A program made the position numbers and the translations under genes. Positions 32,155 to 43,170 of a DNA stretch of 64,000 bases are shown piece by piece. The stretch spans positions 186,001-250,000 of the forward strand of contig WHVA01000019.1 in NCBI GenBank assembly GCA_015179125.1, given 5' to 3'. Below the pieces are notes generated by a model that saw only the letters and a list, made by a program, of their open reading frames with translations, did no database searches and was not told the origin of the DNA. Position 1 is the first letter of the stretch, and each line of letters starts with the position of its first letter. The DNA comes from Gautieria morchelliformis. Taxonomy: Eukaryota; Basidiomycota; Agaricomycetes; Gomphales; Gomphaceae.

Positions 32155-35100
32155 GTGAGCATGATGATTCCACGCAGTCGAAGACGGACACGAGCGATGA
32201 GCTCGAGGTCCACGCCCCAGGCGCAGCCCAGAGACATGACGGCTGACGCTACCCTGGACCAAGAGTCCAGGATGATAGAAGACGGAGAGATCGTAGATCT
32301 CACCGCCCTTGTCCCCTCAGTAGAGGATGAGGAAAACCCCGACCACATCTCGTCGAGCGTGGCCGAGGAAGGGACAACGCCGGGCAATGAGCCGGCGCCG
32401 CCCCCCCATTCCTCTCTGCCCAGAGACAAAGGAAAGGGCAGAGAAGTCTCGCCGTTGTCAGATGGTAGAGCAACAACATCGAGGCGGGCACAAAGCCACG
32501 ACTCGAACCGACGCTCATGAAGTAGAGCGACGGTGATCATCCCTGAAGGGGGACGATGGCAAAAAGGACGAGCCCCAGATGATGGTCAGGGCTCGGAATA
32601 CTCGAGCTCCAGTCACAAGAGCTCGAGGGCTCACGCCATTGACCACGAGATGGCAGAGGCCCTGAACAAACAGATGCAGGCTGCGCTGCACCGAAGCACG
32701 CTGACGCGCCACAAGCACAATCAGCTGGCATTGCAGCTTGACAATGCCGCCGCCGCCCTAATGGCAATCGGCAAGGAACTCCACCAGGCGGAGGAGATCA
32801 GGCTGCAAGACGCAGCCACGTTGGAGGACGTCCAGAAAGCCCTCCGCCCAATGCGGGGAACGCGACGCAACTCGTCCGAGCTTGCGACAGTCCGCAGCCA
32901 ACGAACGCAGTCACGACGTGGAAGACCCGCGCCAAAAGGAGCGGGACAAGCAGCGAATGCCGCTGCCAGCTGTCCCGGTCGAACAGGATGTAAGGTTCAG
33001 GAACGAACCTCAAGAGCAACCGGCTGCCCCAATGGAAAGCCGTAAGACGATCCAACAGATTGTTAGGGAACAGGTCGCCTCAGAGCCTGACTCTGAAATG
33101 ATGACCGAGAGCTTAGAGGTTGAAGTTGCACACTGGCAGCGTAAAGAAGCCGCAGCCGTGCGCCGCCACATGCGGGCACTCGAGCTACTAGCGAAGAATG
33201 CTGAAGAAACAGTGGCCCACAGCCACACCGCTCAGCTGCCCAATGAGCAGCTCACGTGAGCCGTACAGGACACACGGCAGGCGCACGCAGCCTACAACAG
33301 CAGGCTGCGGATCCGCAACGCGGGACTGACCGGGGACACCAGGCACAAAACACCCCCGTAACCGAGAGTACAAAATGCTCCCGATCCCGAGCCCGATCCA
33401 GGCCCGGGGCCCGTCAGGGCATACAACAGCCTGCCCCACGCGGTGTCACAGCCACGCGAGCGATCCATGGCCCCAACGGAAGGCCAGGGAATCCCTGACC
33501 AGGCCGACGTCGTACCAATGGAGCCGTACGACGGGATCACACGGATGATCCGCGTGGCATTAGCAGACGCCGCGGACACAGAACCGGAGAATTCTGTGCT
33601 AGCGAAAGCCGGTGTGAAATTGGCTCACCCCGAGCCATATGCCGGGGGATCTGACCTCGAAGAGTTTGAAATCTTTGTGGCAGCCATCCTATGATGGCTG
33701 AAAATGAATTGCCTCCTAGGGCCAACCAGCATAGACATGCAGGTCAGCTATGTGGGCACTCGCCTCACCGGCGAAGCCCAGGAGTGGTTCCTTCAAAACG
33801 TAGAACACTTTGATTGCCAGGTCCGCAGCTGGATGCTGGAAACTGTGATGCAAGGCCTTCAAACAAAGTTCCTGCACACACTGACGTACCATCACGCATC
33901 GAATAAATTCGACATGGTCATGCAGGGCATGAAAACCGTTCAGGAAATGCTGAACGAGCTCACGAAATATGCGGCACGTATGATACAGCTGCCAGACGAT
34001 TACACGTTCCGGAGACGGTTCGTGTCGGCGCTGCGTGAAACGCTGCGCAACGAAGTCCTAAAAGGGCTATAATGCCAAGAGCAGCTCAATAGAGCAACTC
34101 TTCAAGACAGCCCGGATGATCGAGGAGGCATCCCGATACAACATGGGGATGCGCCGCGCAGAGAGTGCAGCAGCAATGGCAAGCGCTGCCCGGCTCACAG
34201 GGAGCAAGCCGTTGACACAAACGGGCCTGACCAGGCCCAGCCTGTTCTCAAGAAGTGGAACAGGACAACGGCTGCCGCCCCCACACCCAGCACAAGCTGG
34301 ACACCCGCCTGAAGCTAAACAGCCTCAAGCATCAGGGTCGTCCCCGCGACCTGCCCCACCAGCGAAGGCATCAGGCCGACCTAATGATCGGCCAGCAGCG
34401 GCCAAAGCAGCACCACGTGCTTCAAATGCGGCCAACCTGGCCACAGGAGGGCGGAATGCCCCCGGATTAAGTCCAGTATCAGGACAGCGGCCATGAGGCA
34501 CGAAGAGGAGACCGAAGATCCGGAGACGGATCTCGGTCAAAATTCTCTCCATAAAATTGATGAAGAGGGGGAGGGTGATCCCCAACCCAATGACACTCCG
34601 GACAACGGAGACACGCCTGCTGAAGAGTGGGACCCCGAGCCGTCCCAATACTATGAATGGGACGAGGAGGTGGAAGACACCACCTACAGGTCCAGCACGA
34701 TCAGATTCGCGCCGGAGGATGAAACCGCCACGAAAGTCATGGCGGCACGCACATTGGTCACACCAGACAAGGCGGCCGAGCCGGTGTATCACCACCGAAG
34801 CAAACACAGGACGCGGCCAACGCGCCCGCGCAGTGAGAACCGTACCCTATTGGGGTACTGGGAAATAAACGGCATAAAAGCCCACTGCCTGCTAGATAGT
34901 GGCAGCGAAGGGGTACTGCTATCCCCGAATTCACGTGAGCTACAGGGATGAAGACATTCTCCCTGGAGCAGCCAATCACGCTGCAGCTAGCCTGCATAGG
35001 CAGCCATTCCACGATCAACTATGGAACGAACACGACCATCAAATTTGGTCGTGAGACATACGACGAATATTACGACGCTATCTTAGGGACACTGTTCCTA

Positions 35101-35270
35101 AGGAGACTCAGCATAACCCTGGACTTCTCGAGCCCAGGGACGATCCGCAAGGGGGACGAAGTGATCCCCACGGGCAAGGTCTCATTCGACGACGATGGAT
35201 CGACGAACAAGGACAAGGGGCCACAGGTGAGCAGGATCACCCGGGCACCGAAGCCTAACCTGGCTCATTG
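32155..35270 (+). mobile_element. Element B gag and protease region
   Basis: An N-terminal disordered and coiled-coil part (32155-33500) precedes a retrotransposon Gag capsid (HPEPYAGGSDLEEFEIF, VSYVGTRLTGEAQEWF, 33600-34072). A protease-like domain follows with CLLDSGSEGVLLSP near 34890-34935 and ILGTLFLRR near 35083. No CCHC knuckle was clear. The region is broken in several places. Confidence 0.8.
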
Positions 35271-35923
35271 AAGCCAGGAGGACGAGTCGCGGGATGACTC
35301 GTCCGCGAACTCACCCTACAACCGTAGGGAGAGGCGCTCTCACCTAACGGTGAAAGCGATGGGGAAGAGGAAAGCGGTTCCACGCACCGCAGGACCTAAT
35401 AGATGCTCACAGCCCCTAATGGCTTCTAAGCCAACCACCACCATCATCCTCACGGATGATGACCTTCCTCACCTCCGCGAGGAATGGATGGAACGAATCA
35501 CTGACTTAGTCAGTGGAATTCCATTAGAACTCCCGCCACTACGGGAGATCAACCATGAGATCAACCTCATCGATCCCAACAAGCACATCGATGGATAAAC
35601 TCGACAGACCTGGAGTTCCAGGTCCGTTGGACCCTAGGCGACGTGACATGGGAACCCATGTCGTCTTGCAAGGACCTTGAAGCCCTAGATAGCTATCTAT
35701 AGCTTCGGGGGGTGAGCAAGCCACGCGACCTCCCCAGACGCCGCTAGACACGTCTGTCACGTGCAGACCACATGATGCGCCGGCCACGGCGCGGTTAAAT
35801 TTTCACCTCGGATCTTTCTGAGGGCACATCGCTTCTTGGAAGCCTACCACCATCATCCCCACAAAGAGGATGCCCCCCAAAGAGGGGATGGATGTTGATC
35901 CGTCAACGTCCACAACGTGAGCA

Positions 35924-37843
35924 ATGGCCCCAAGACAGGGGGCCGCAGATATTCTCCGTGCTCCAGTAGACCAGGAGCACTGGATGATCGTGGGATGGGA
36001 GGACGCCCTCACCATCGTCCACCCGGACAATTGCGCAACGTGCGCGGACTACACCGCGCACTTAAGCGCCACGACAGGCACCCGCAAGGTCAAATTGTGG
36101 GATGAAGACATCGGTGACGCCATTGATGCAGCCTGGGGATGGCTCCCAAGGGGCATCGCGCGTGACGTGCGAGAAGAGCTCCTCCGGGACATCCATGACC
36201 TCAAAAAAGAGGTCAAGGAGTTGGAACGTGCGGTCGAAGACCGTGATGACGCGCTCGAAACTGAGCATGCCAAGATCAAGGAACTGGAGCAGCAGCTGAG
36301 CGCAGCCCAGCTCCAGGTTACCCTGGTCCACGCTGCCTCAAAAAGGCCGCGACATGACCCGGCCACCGACCTAGTGGCCGGGCCATCATCACCTCACGCG
36401 ACGGTGCCTTTGCCGGCGTGCGCAACATCGGGGCTAGCGTCCCGATTGTTGGCACCGACCCCAATGACGGAAGGGCATAGCGCGCCTTCCGACTCTGCGT
36501 ACGGCGTCCCAGAAGGATGGGAGTCAGACTCGTCCGTCTGGAAGACGTACGACCCGGAAAGGGCACAGCGGCTGGCAGAGCAGCCAAAGAAAAAGCGCAA
36601 GAAAAAGCGCGGCCCCCCCAACACCGTCAATGGGCTAGCCATTGCGAGGGAAAGCATTATTAGCACTTACATAGTGGTGTCATCGTCGCACACTATCAAC
36701 GACCCCGCCCTTCAACGGCGGATAGCACAGGTTGAGGCCCAGTACATCGGGCCTGGCGTGGCCCTGCCTTCACCAGCGGGGACAGTTCACCCTCCCTACC
36801 CGTGGGAGGGGACGCTCATCCCACTCGGAGATCCACCGATCTCTGAGACAGGCCTCCTACCATGGCCGGTAGGAAAGGCCCAACAGTGTCGTACTCAATG
36901 GTACGACGTCTGCCCGCTCGACAACCCACGCTTCGTCGAACTCCTAGCGCGGGCAAAAGAAACACCACAGCTCACGCATACGCGCGAGATGATCGGTGTA
37001 TTTAAACACATCGAGCGTGAACAATGCGCTCGCAATCCCAAAAGGGATTGTCTCGTGATAGCGGGCGGTACCCCGCACGATATCGTGGCCATCCTAAAGG
37101 GTTGGATACACAACCCTGAAGGAATCCCATCAGCCATCCGTGACAATGCGGATGGCACCTTCAACCTAGATGACATGGACGTCTGGATGTGGTTGAAGGC
37201 CCTTGCGCCCCGGGTCAAAGGGGTCGCATCACCTCTCAGGGAGAGGCTACTCGACCTATTCGGCTCGACAGACCAATGGTCGAGCCTCGTCAACGCCAGG
37301 GAAGTGCTGACGCCTCAGAGCACCACCCTGCAGCTCTCCATCACGGGCCCATTCCCCGTGGGTGGCCGCTCCGGCCCCGACATCCCCCTCGCCGAGATCG
37401 GGAGATGGTTGACCTGCTATGCGGGGGTCACTCGTGAGTGAGTGGCACGCATTGAACACTATGTTCAACGCAGCATCACCGGTGTGGCATTCAGTGCTGC
37501 CACCCGCGAGGGCCAACAAAAGGTCCTTGAGATCAGCCATGTGAGGGCCGCGGTGCGGCGACCCCTCACTCACGCTCAGCTCGACCAAGAGCTGGCGCAC
37601 TTCCGGCCCCCTCCTCAGACTGAGGACCCGGCCGTTGAGGCCATGCTCCGTGAGGACGCTGGCCTCATCACCCAAGCGGATACCGCCGCTAGTGGTGAGG
37701 CCGACCAGCCTCACCCAATCACCACCGATGACGCGGAGGTTCCCCCGGAGGAGTCACACGCTCCACCGGCCCCGTACGACGACAACATCATCGTATCGGC
37801 CACTCTAGAGGACTCCATTATGGATGACCTCTATGAGTCATAG
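35924..37843 (+). mobile_element. Element B cargo ORF, unknown function, with coiled coil and NLS-like motif
   Basis: A long frame (about 640 codons, one apparent interruption) starts MAPRQGAADILRAP. It contains CATC near residue 38, a charged coiled coil (about residues 80-130), a low-complexity linker and a basic PKKKRKKKRG motif near residue 226 that resembles a nuclear localisation signal. A conserved-looking globular tail (IVAILKGWIHNPEGIPSAI, DDMDVWMWLKALAPRVKG) follows. It resembles no pol domain I know. Being between the LTRs and just before the polypurine run, it is likely part of the element. Confidence 0.65.
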
Positions 37844-37876
37844 TTGACCCCTATAGTTGTCTATAGAGGGGGAGGG

Positions 37877-38087
37877 TGTAAATAACCGTATCTACATGTA
37901 CAATAGTTATTACATAATCCCAGTGGGCCCCTTAGGGACCCACTGTATAGTTTATGTGTGGGAACCGGCCAGCGGTTCCCATTGCATCTTACTCTTACCT
38001 GTCACTATGTAGCATTCAGAATACCACTCATTGGTCAAGTTCTGCAGTGCCCTTGTGATACAAGGTCCTAAGATCGACATCTTTACA
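37877..38087 (+). repeat. 3' LTR of element B
   Basis: It begins TGTAAATAACC and ends CATCTTTACA. On its right it abuts an accessory ORF tail of a different gypsy family. Confidence 0.9.
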
Positions 38088-38271
38088 TTCGGGGAGTGTG
38101 GAGGGGGAACAGGGAACGGAGGAGAAGGATAAAGGAAAAGAGAAAGAAAAAGAGACAGAGGAACAAGCGGAGATGGGATCAGGTTTGGGTTTGGATGACA
38201 AGGATGAGGAAGATGAGCGGGATGACAGGGGAAAGGATGCGGATGAGGATGCTACAATGGAGGATAACTAA
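38088..38271 (+). mobile_element. Tail of the accessory ORF of gypsy copy C', opposite strand to pol
   Basis: A Glu/Lys/Asp-rich frame ends with DEDATMEDN and TAA at 38269-38271. It matches the C-terminus of the ORF at 59289-60642 (ending RDATMKED), and the 3' untranslated words after each stop also match. Its 5' part is lost at the element B junction. It converges with the pol frame ending at 38506, with a gap of 234 bp. Confidence 0.75.
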
Positions 38272-39848
38272 TTAATGTTTCGGTTTATCTCTAATGTGAA
38301 TCTTTTTTCTTGGTGCTTTTTTGTTTTGGGAACGGTATCGGGAATGGAAGTGAAATGAACAGACAGAGAGAAAGGAAAAGCTGAGAACTACAAGCGTAGC
38401 TATTCGGCAAAACGGCTGAGGTAAAACATAGCAAAAGAGTGTTTTGTCTAACTAAGAAAGTGACTGTCAAATGAGTGAAAGGAAACGGGGAGCCGAAGCT
38501 TGGGTTCAAGGAACCCATGGTCCAGGCTTGGCAGGGTAGGCTGAGTGAAATTCGGTCACGATCTCGGCCACGTGGCCAAGCTTGGTCGCAAGGACCCATG
38601 ATGTCTCTTCATCGGTACCTTCATAACCAGCCCAACGGACAAGGTACAGGAGGTTACAGGGTCTACGGTGTCGGCCGATCTTGTAATCAAGAATCTCAGA
38701 AATCTCATACTCTGTCTCGCCGTGGATCTTGACTGGGGGTGGCGGAGACTGAACCCAATTTGCAATGGTGTTCGGGATTGTGGGTTCGAGCATAGAGACA
38801 TGAAAGACTGGGTGGACTGCCCAAAGGTTATCCAACAGGCATAGAATGTAAGCTGGGGATCCGGCTTGGCCAATAATCTCAAAGGGACCGAGGTACTTCT
38901 CAGCCAACTTCTTCGAGGGCCGGGTTGTCCAGAAGAACTGCGCTGTTACAAACACGGAGGATCCTATTGTGAACTTGGGAGTGGGAGTGCGACGCACGTC
39001 GCACGTTGGCCGAGACCTGATACCGAGATTGAGCGGATTTGATTTGCTCTTTCAGGGCAGCATGAAGCTGGTCAAGGTCAAATGCGAAGTCTTGGGCTCA
39101 GGAGGATGCGGGGTCCCGTTCGGGGTGAACCGTAAGGTTTGGGTTGTATCCCTTGTTGGCAAAGAAGGGTGATATGCCGGTAGTTGCATTGGGAGCATTG
39201 TTATATGCAAACTCAGCGAGTGGTAGCAACTCAGACCCATTGTCCTATTGGTAATTGCAATACACACGAAGGTACTGTTCCAGAGTTTGGTTGACACATT
39301 CAGTTTGACCATCACCTTCTGGATGATATCCTGAGGTGAAATGCAGTTTCATGTCGAGAGCCTTACCCAGGGAATGGAAGAAGTGTGAGATGAATTCCAA
39401 ACCTCGGTTGGATGTCACATGACTAGGGACACCGTGCTTCGAGAAAACATTCAAGACAAACAGGCGGGCAAGGTCTGCAGATGTGACCGTGTCGTAGGTC
39501 AGGATGAATATGCTCTGCTTGGTTAAGTGGAAAACTACTACAAGGATTACAGTGAATCCTGAAGACGCTGGCAACTGCTCAATGAAATCCATGGAGATGG
39601 AATTCCAAGGTTGCTCAGGTATTGGAAGCTGCTGCAGGGAGCTGTAAGGCCGATGACGGTGTGACTTTGAACGCAAGCAAGTGGTGCAGGACTTGCAAAA
39701 GCCAATGACGAAAGACCGAAGTGCGGGCCATGTGTATTCCTGTCAAATGAGTTCTAAGGTCTTGTTCTGACTGAAATGTCCTGAGAGTACGTGGTCATGT
39801 TTGTACTGAAGTACTCGGAGCAGGAGATTGTCGGCATCGGGAACATAT

Positions 39849-40386
39849 TGTTGGGTGCATTTATGCTCCTGCACCAAAATCAAGACAAATAGATTCCACC
39901 ATTCGGATTTCTTTTGATTTTTGACCTGAAATCATGCTGACATTCATTCTATGATTTGTCAAATTTTTCTTTGATTTTTCGAAGCTGTATTTCTACTTCT
40001 TTTCATGTTCTGTCCAACCGACCCTTTGTAGGTGGTTGTGGACAAGTTTCCTTTTTGAGCTGCGGCTGTTCACCAACGCGCTACGTTCTATGGGCGCTTA
40101 TCATGGCACACCATTGCCTCACAGGCGCTAAAGCGCCGGCTAGTAGTACATGCGCATGAGACACATTCCCCCCTCTCTCAGTGACAACTAAATTCACTGA
40201 GAGAGACAAGTAAATTAGTCTTATTCCTCTTCGATTTGTTGACCTAGAAATCCTGTAGTGAATTAATTTCTAGGTAGTGTATAATATATAAAGTGACAAC
40301 TAAATTCACTGAGAGAGTGAATTAATTTCTGGTCTTCTTTTGAGCACCAAGACCAGTCCTACTGCCTATAATTCCTGTCCTCTACA
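39849..40386. mobile_element. Solo LTR E (538 bp) in the integrase region of C'
   Basis: It begins TGTTGGGTGC and ends TCTACA. The five bases before it (CATAT) and after it (CGTAT) are near-identical and restore the C' coding sequence when compared with element C, so they are a target duplication with one later change. Internal AATTCACTGAGAGAG words are repeated near 40190-40315. Confidence 0.75.
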
Positions 40387-40859
40387 CGTATATGCAGGCA
40401 TCGAGGCGGATAAAGCCATCCTTGGTTTGCATGCATCTTGGGGCGGAACTATCGCCAAGATGCTTAGCGGCTACGGGATCGGATACCAGGTTAGCTAATA
40501 TGTTGGCATGAAGCTTCTTGGAGTCCATCACAGTGCTTGCCCAGAGAATGGGTTCAAGCAGACAAGTTGCCCGGAGGGATTCCGACAGTTGTTGATTAGT
40601 GAAAATCAGTCGGAAGTTTTGCGGGTTGACTGAGCCGTAGTCATTACCTCCCTCTTTAAGGTAGACATCCCATCGTCTAGTTAGAGCGTCAGGTTTTGTA
40701 CTGAGCTTTCTGGGATGGAACCGAATAATGAGGTTATTTTGGGAGAGGAATTCGGACCAGCGGGCTTGTTGTTGGGTTAGCAACTTTGTGGTAGCAAAAT
40801 ACTCCAAGTTTTTGTGGTCAGTGACAACGTTGATAGGGGAGCTGGAGCCCACCAGATAG

Positions 40860-42112
40860 TGTCAAGTTTGGTTTTTAGGCGTTAATATCATGTATTAGTG
40901 AACACAGCGAATGCCCAAATAACTTGTGCGAATAAGTATGCCGTTCGGCCAATAGGGTGAACCAATAAATGTTCAGAAGATAAGAGGGCTGCCCGATCGG
41001 GGATCGCCCTATCTACAGTCGTAGCGAAATAGCCCTTGGCAATTGACGATGTAATGTGCAAGGTGTCACGGAAAGGTTGTCTAAGTAGTAACAATCCTTT
41101 CGACGGTGAAGGTGCTCCTTCGGAGCCCTTCGCCGACAGCACAGATAATAGTTCTAAGGCTAAGGTAATGAAGATGAAGTATGAAAACTCACCAGTGATG
41201 CTCAAGTCCTCCTCTGGTCGAAGATAGAAATCTACAGGAGAGGGCTCAAGACGATAGTCACAGCGAGGTCAAGTTTTGCACAAGATGGACGTATGATAAT
41301 TGAACTGGGGAATATACATGCGAATGTAGACTACTTATATCGAATGCTCATATGATGCTAGCGAATAGGAAAGAGGCCATCTGGAGTCAGGGTTGGGTAG
41401 GGGTGCGCAGTCATGATATGGGTAGATGGAATAAACATAGAATAGAATGGAAGGGGGGTGCGAACTGAAACATCGGAGGGGAAAGAGGGCCAAGGCACCT
41501 ATGTACAGAAATACGCCTTGGGACCCGCATATACACCACCCTGCATGGACTCTTCGTCTGCTGGGTTGATCCCACATGACCTATGGGTGGGACGTCCCGC
41601 AAATGCATCCCGGCCATATGAACACCTAAAGGGGTTGGATTGAGAAGGTGATGGGGCCAGTGATGAACATCACACCAGGTAAATCGTGTCGATTGTGTTT
41701 GATGGCGTGCCTGCTGGCGAATGATGCGAGCAGCAAATAGTCGTTCCGAGAATGGGGCGAACAGCGAATGTCGCGAATGTAGAGGAAGAGTGGTTGACAG
41801 GTGGAGCGAACTCAGGCGAAGATGCAGGGGGAGCGACGAGGGGGAAGGTAGAGGTAGCAGGGTAAGGGAATAAATGAGTTATGCCATCTGATCAGAGGAG
41901 CATTCGACAGGGGTTGAGCCAGGGAGGTGATAGGACCCATGGGGAACTGTCGAGCCAGGGAGAAGGCATTGATCAGGCACAGATAGCGCGGCTACGCGAG
42001 AATGACGTGAAAGCGAATAATCGTTCGGTGAATTAGGCAAGGGGCGAACAGAGAGAACATAAAAGTAGGGTGTCGAGGTTACTGGGTATACAAAATAGAC
42101 GGGTCATGACAA
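40860..42112. mobile_element. Solo LTR of family G, copy D1 (1253 bp)
   Basis: It begins TGTCAAGTTTGG and ends GGGTCATGACA. ATAG occurs on both sides, and the flanking C' RNase H sequence rejoins cleanly across it, so a 4-bp target duplication is supported. As an LTR it reads on the minus strand, with a TATAAGTAG box near 41330-41340 in that direction. The interior is rich in GCGAATG-type words. Confidence 0.85.
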
Positions 42113-43170
42113 TAGTGTCTCCAACGCTAAAACACTTCAAAAATTGCCAATAGCTCTTTATCATGGACATTGTAATTTAATTCGGCACTGGAAAATGTTC
42201 GGGAATGGAAAGCGACCGGGTGCAGGACGCCTTCTTCATCAAACAAAGACAGGATTGCACCGAGGGCATAATCTAAGGCATCGGTTTCCACAACCATGGG
42301 CCAGTTTGGGAATCCAATGTGACAGAATCGGAGCCGAAGTGAAAGCTTCCTTGAGGTAATTGAAAGACTTTCGGCATCCTTTGCTAAATGCCCAAGGGGT
42401 GCCTTTACCAGTAAGCTGGGTTAGGGGGACTGTGATGTCGGAATAATTATAGATAAAGCGGCGGTAAAAATTGGTGAAGCCGAGGAAGGACTGTATGTCT
42501 TTTACCTTCCGAGGTTTGGGCCAATCACAGATTGTCTGGACTTTGTCTTCAGACATGGTAAAGCCGTTGGTAGACAGCATATACCCTAGGAATTCCATGG
42601 AATCTCGGTGCCATTCGCATTTATCGGGTTTAGTGTAGAGACTGTGTTTCCAAAAATGCTGCAATACTTCACGGACATGTTCCCTGTGTTTGACCTGGTC
42701 GTCAGAGTAGATGAGTATGTTGTCAAGGTACACAATGACGCATACATCAAGCATATCTCCAAAGATGTCATTCATAAAACATTGAAAAACCACGGGACCA
42801 TTGGTTAAGCTGAAAGGCATGACTAGCCATTCAAAAGAACCATAACGGGTCTGGAATGCTGTTTTCCACTCATCGCCTTCGGCAACTCGGACAAGGTGGA
42901 ATGCATACCGAAGGTTGATTTTGGTATAAATCTGAGCCTTTTGGGGTGCATCCAGCAAATTGGTAATTAGCGGGAGTGGATAGCGGTCCTTCTTCGTAAT
43001 CTTATTGAGTGCTCGGAAATCCACGCAGAGCCGAAGTTTGCCACTCTTCTTTTTGACAAAGAGGATAGGGGCTCCATGGGAGGGCCAAGTGGGCTGAATG
43101 TAACCCAAGTTCAGGTGCTCATCAATGAAAGCTTGGAGCATGGCAATGTCAGGATGAACCTGGTAACTGG

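Larger units (their letters stand above)
31808..38087 (+). mobile_element. LTR element B: gag-protease element without RT or integrase, broken
   Basis: Two LTRs of 215 and 211 bp bracket 5.9 kb. A polypurine run (AGAGGGGGAGGG) precedes the 3' LTR. Gag and a DSGS-type protease lie in the left half, and a large ORF of unknown function in the right half. No reverse transcriptase, RNase H or integrase motif is seen in any frame, so the element appears non-autonomous. The LTRs differ at about five bases and two small indels, mostly C-to-T in the right copy, so it is younger than the Copia element. The gag half has several interruptions. The two flanks show no target duplication. Confidence 0.85.
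38506..43170 (-). mobile_element. Gypsy copy C' pol remnant (RT, RNase H, integrase, chromodomain), broken and interrupted by two solo LTRs
   Basis: From right to left: reverse transcriptase ([36 protein letters not shown], 42239-43170), RNase H (40382-40852 and right of 42113), the integrase zinc site and core (MDFIEQLPASSGF, SNRGLEFISHFF, YHPEGDGQTE, 39245-39840) and a chromodomain tail (YEISEILDYKIGRHRRPCNLLYLVRWAGY split across 38506-38997), ending KPGPWVP. It is the same family as element C at 51236. It carries insertions at 39849-40386 and 40860-42112, has a handful of further breaks, and lacks its 5' part and LTRs. Confidence 0.88.

Noticed and set aside
32118-32540. Long minus-strand ORFs opposite element B gag
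   Set aside because: They are antisense shadows of the gag N-terminus. Unlike the C-family accessory ORF they have no ordered motifs and no counterpart elsewhere in the window.
36049-37293. Minus-strand ORFs opposite the element B cargo ORF
   Set aside because: Ser/Arg/Ala-rich complements of a GC-rich coding strand, without independent features.
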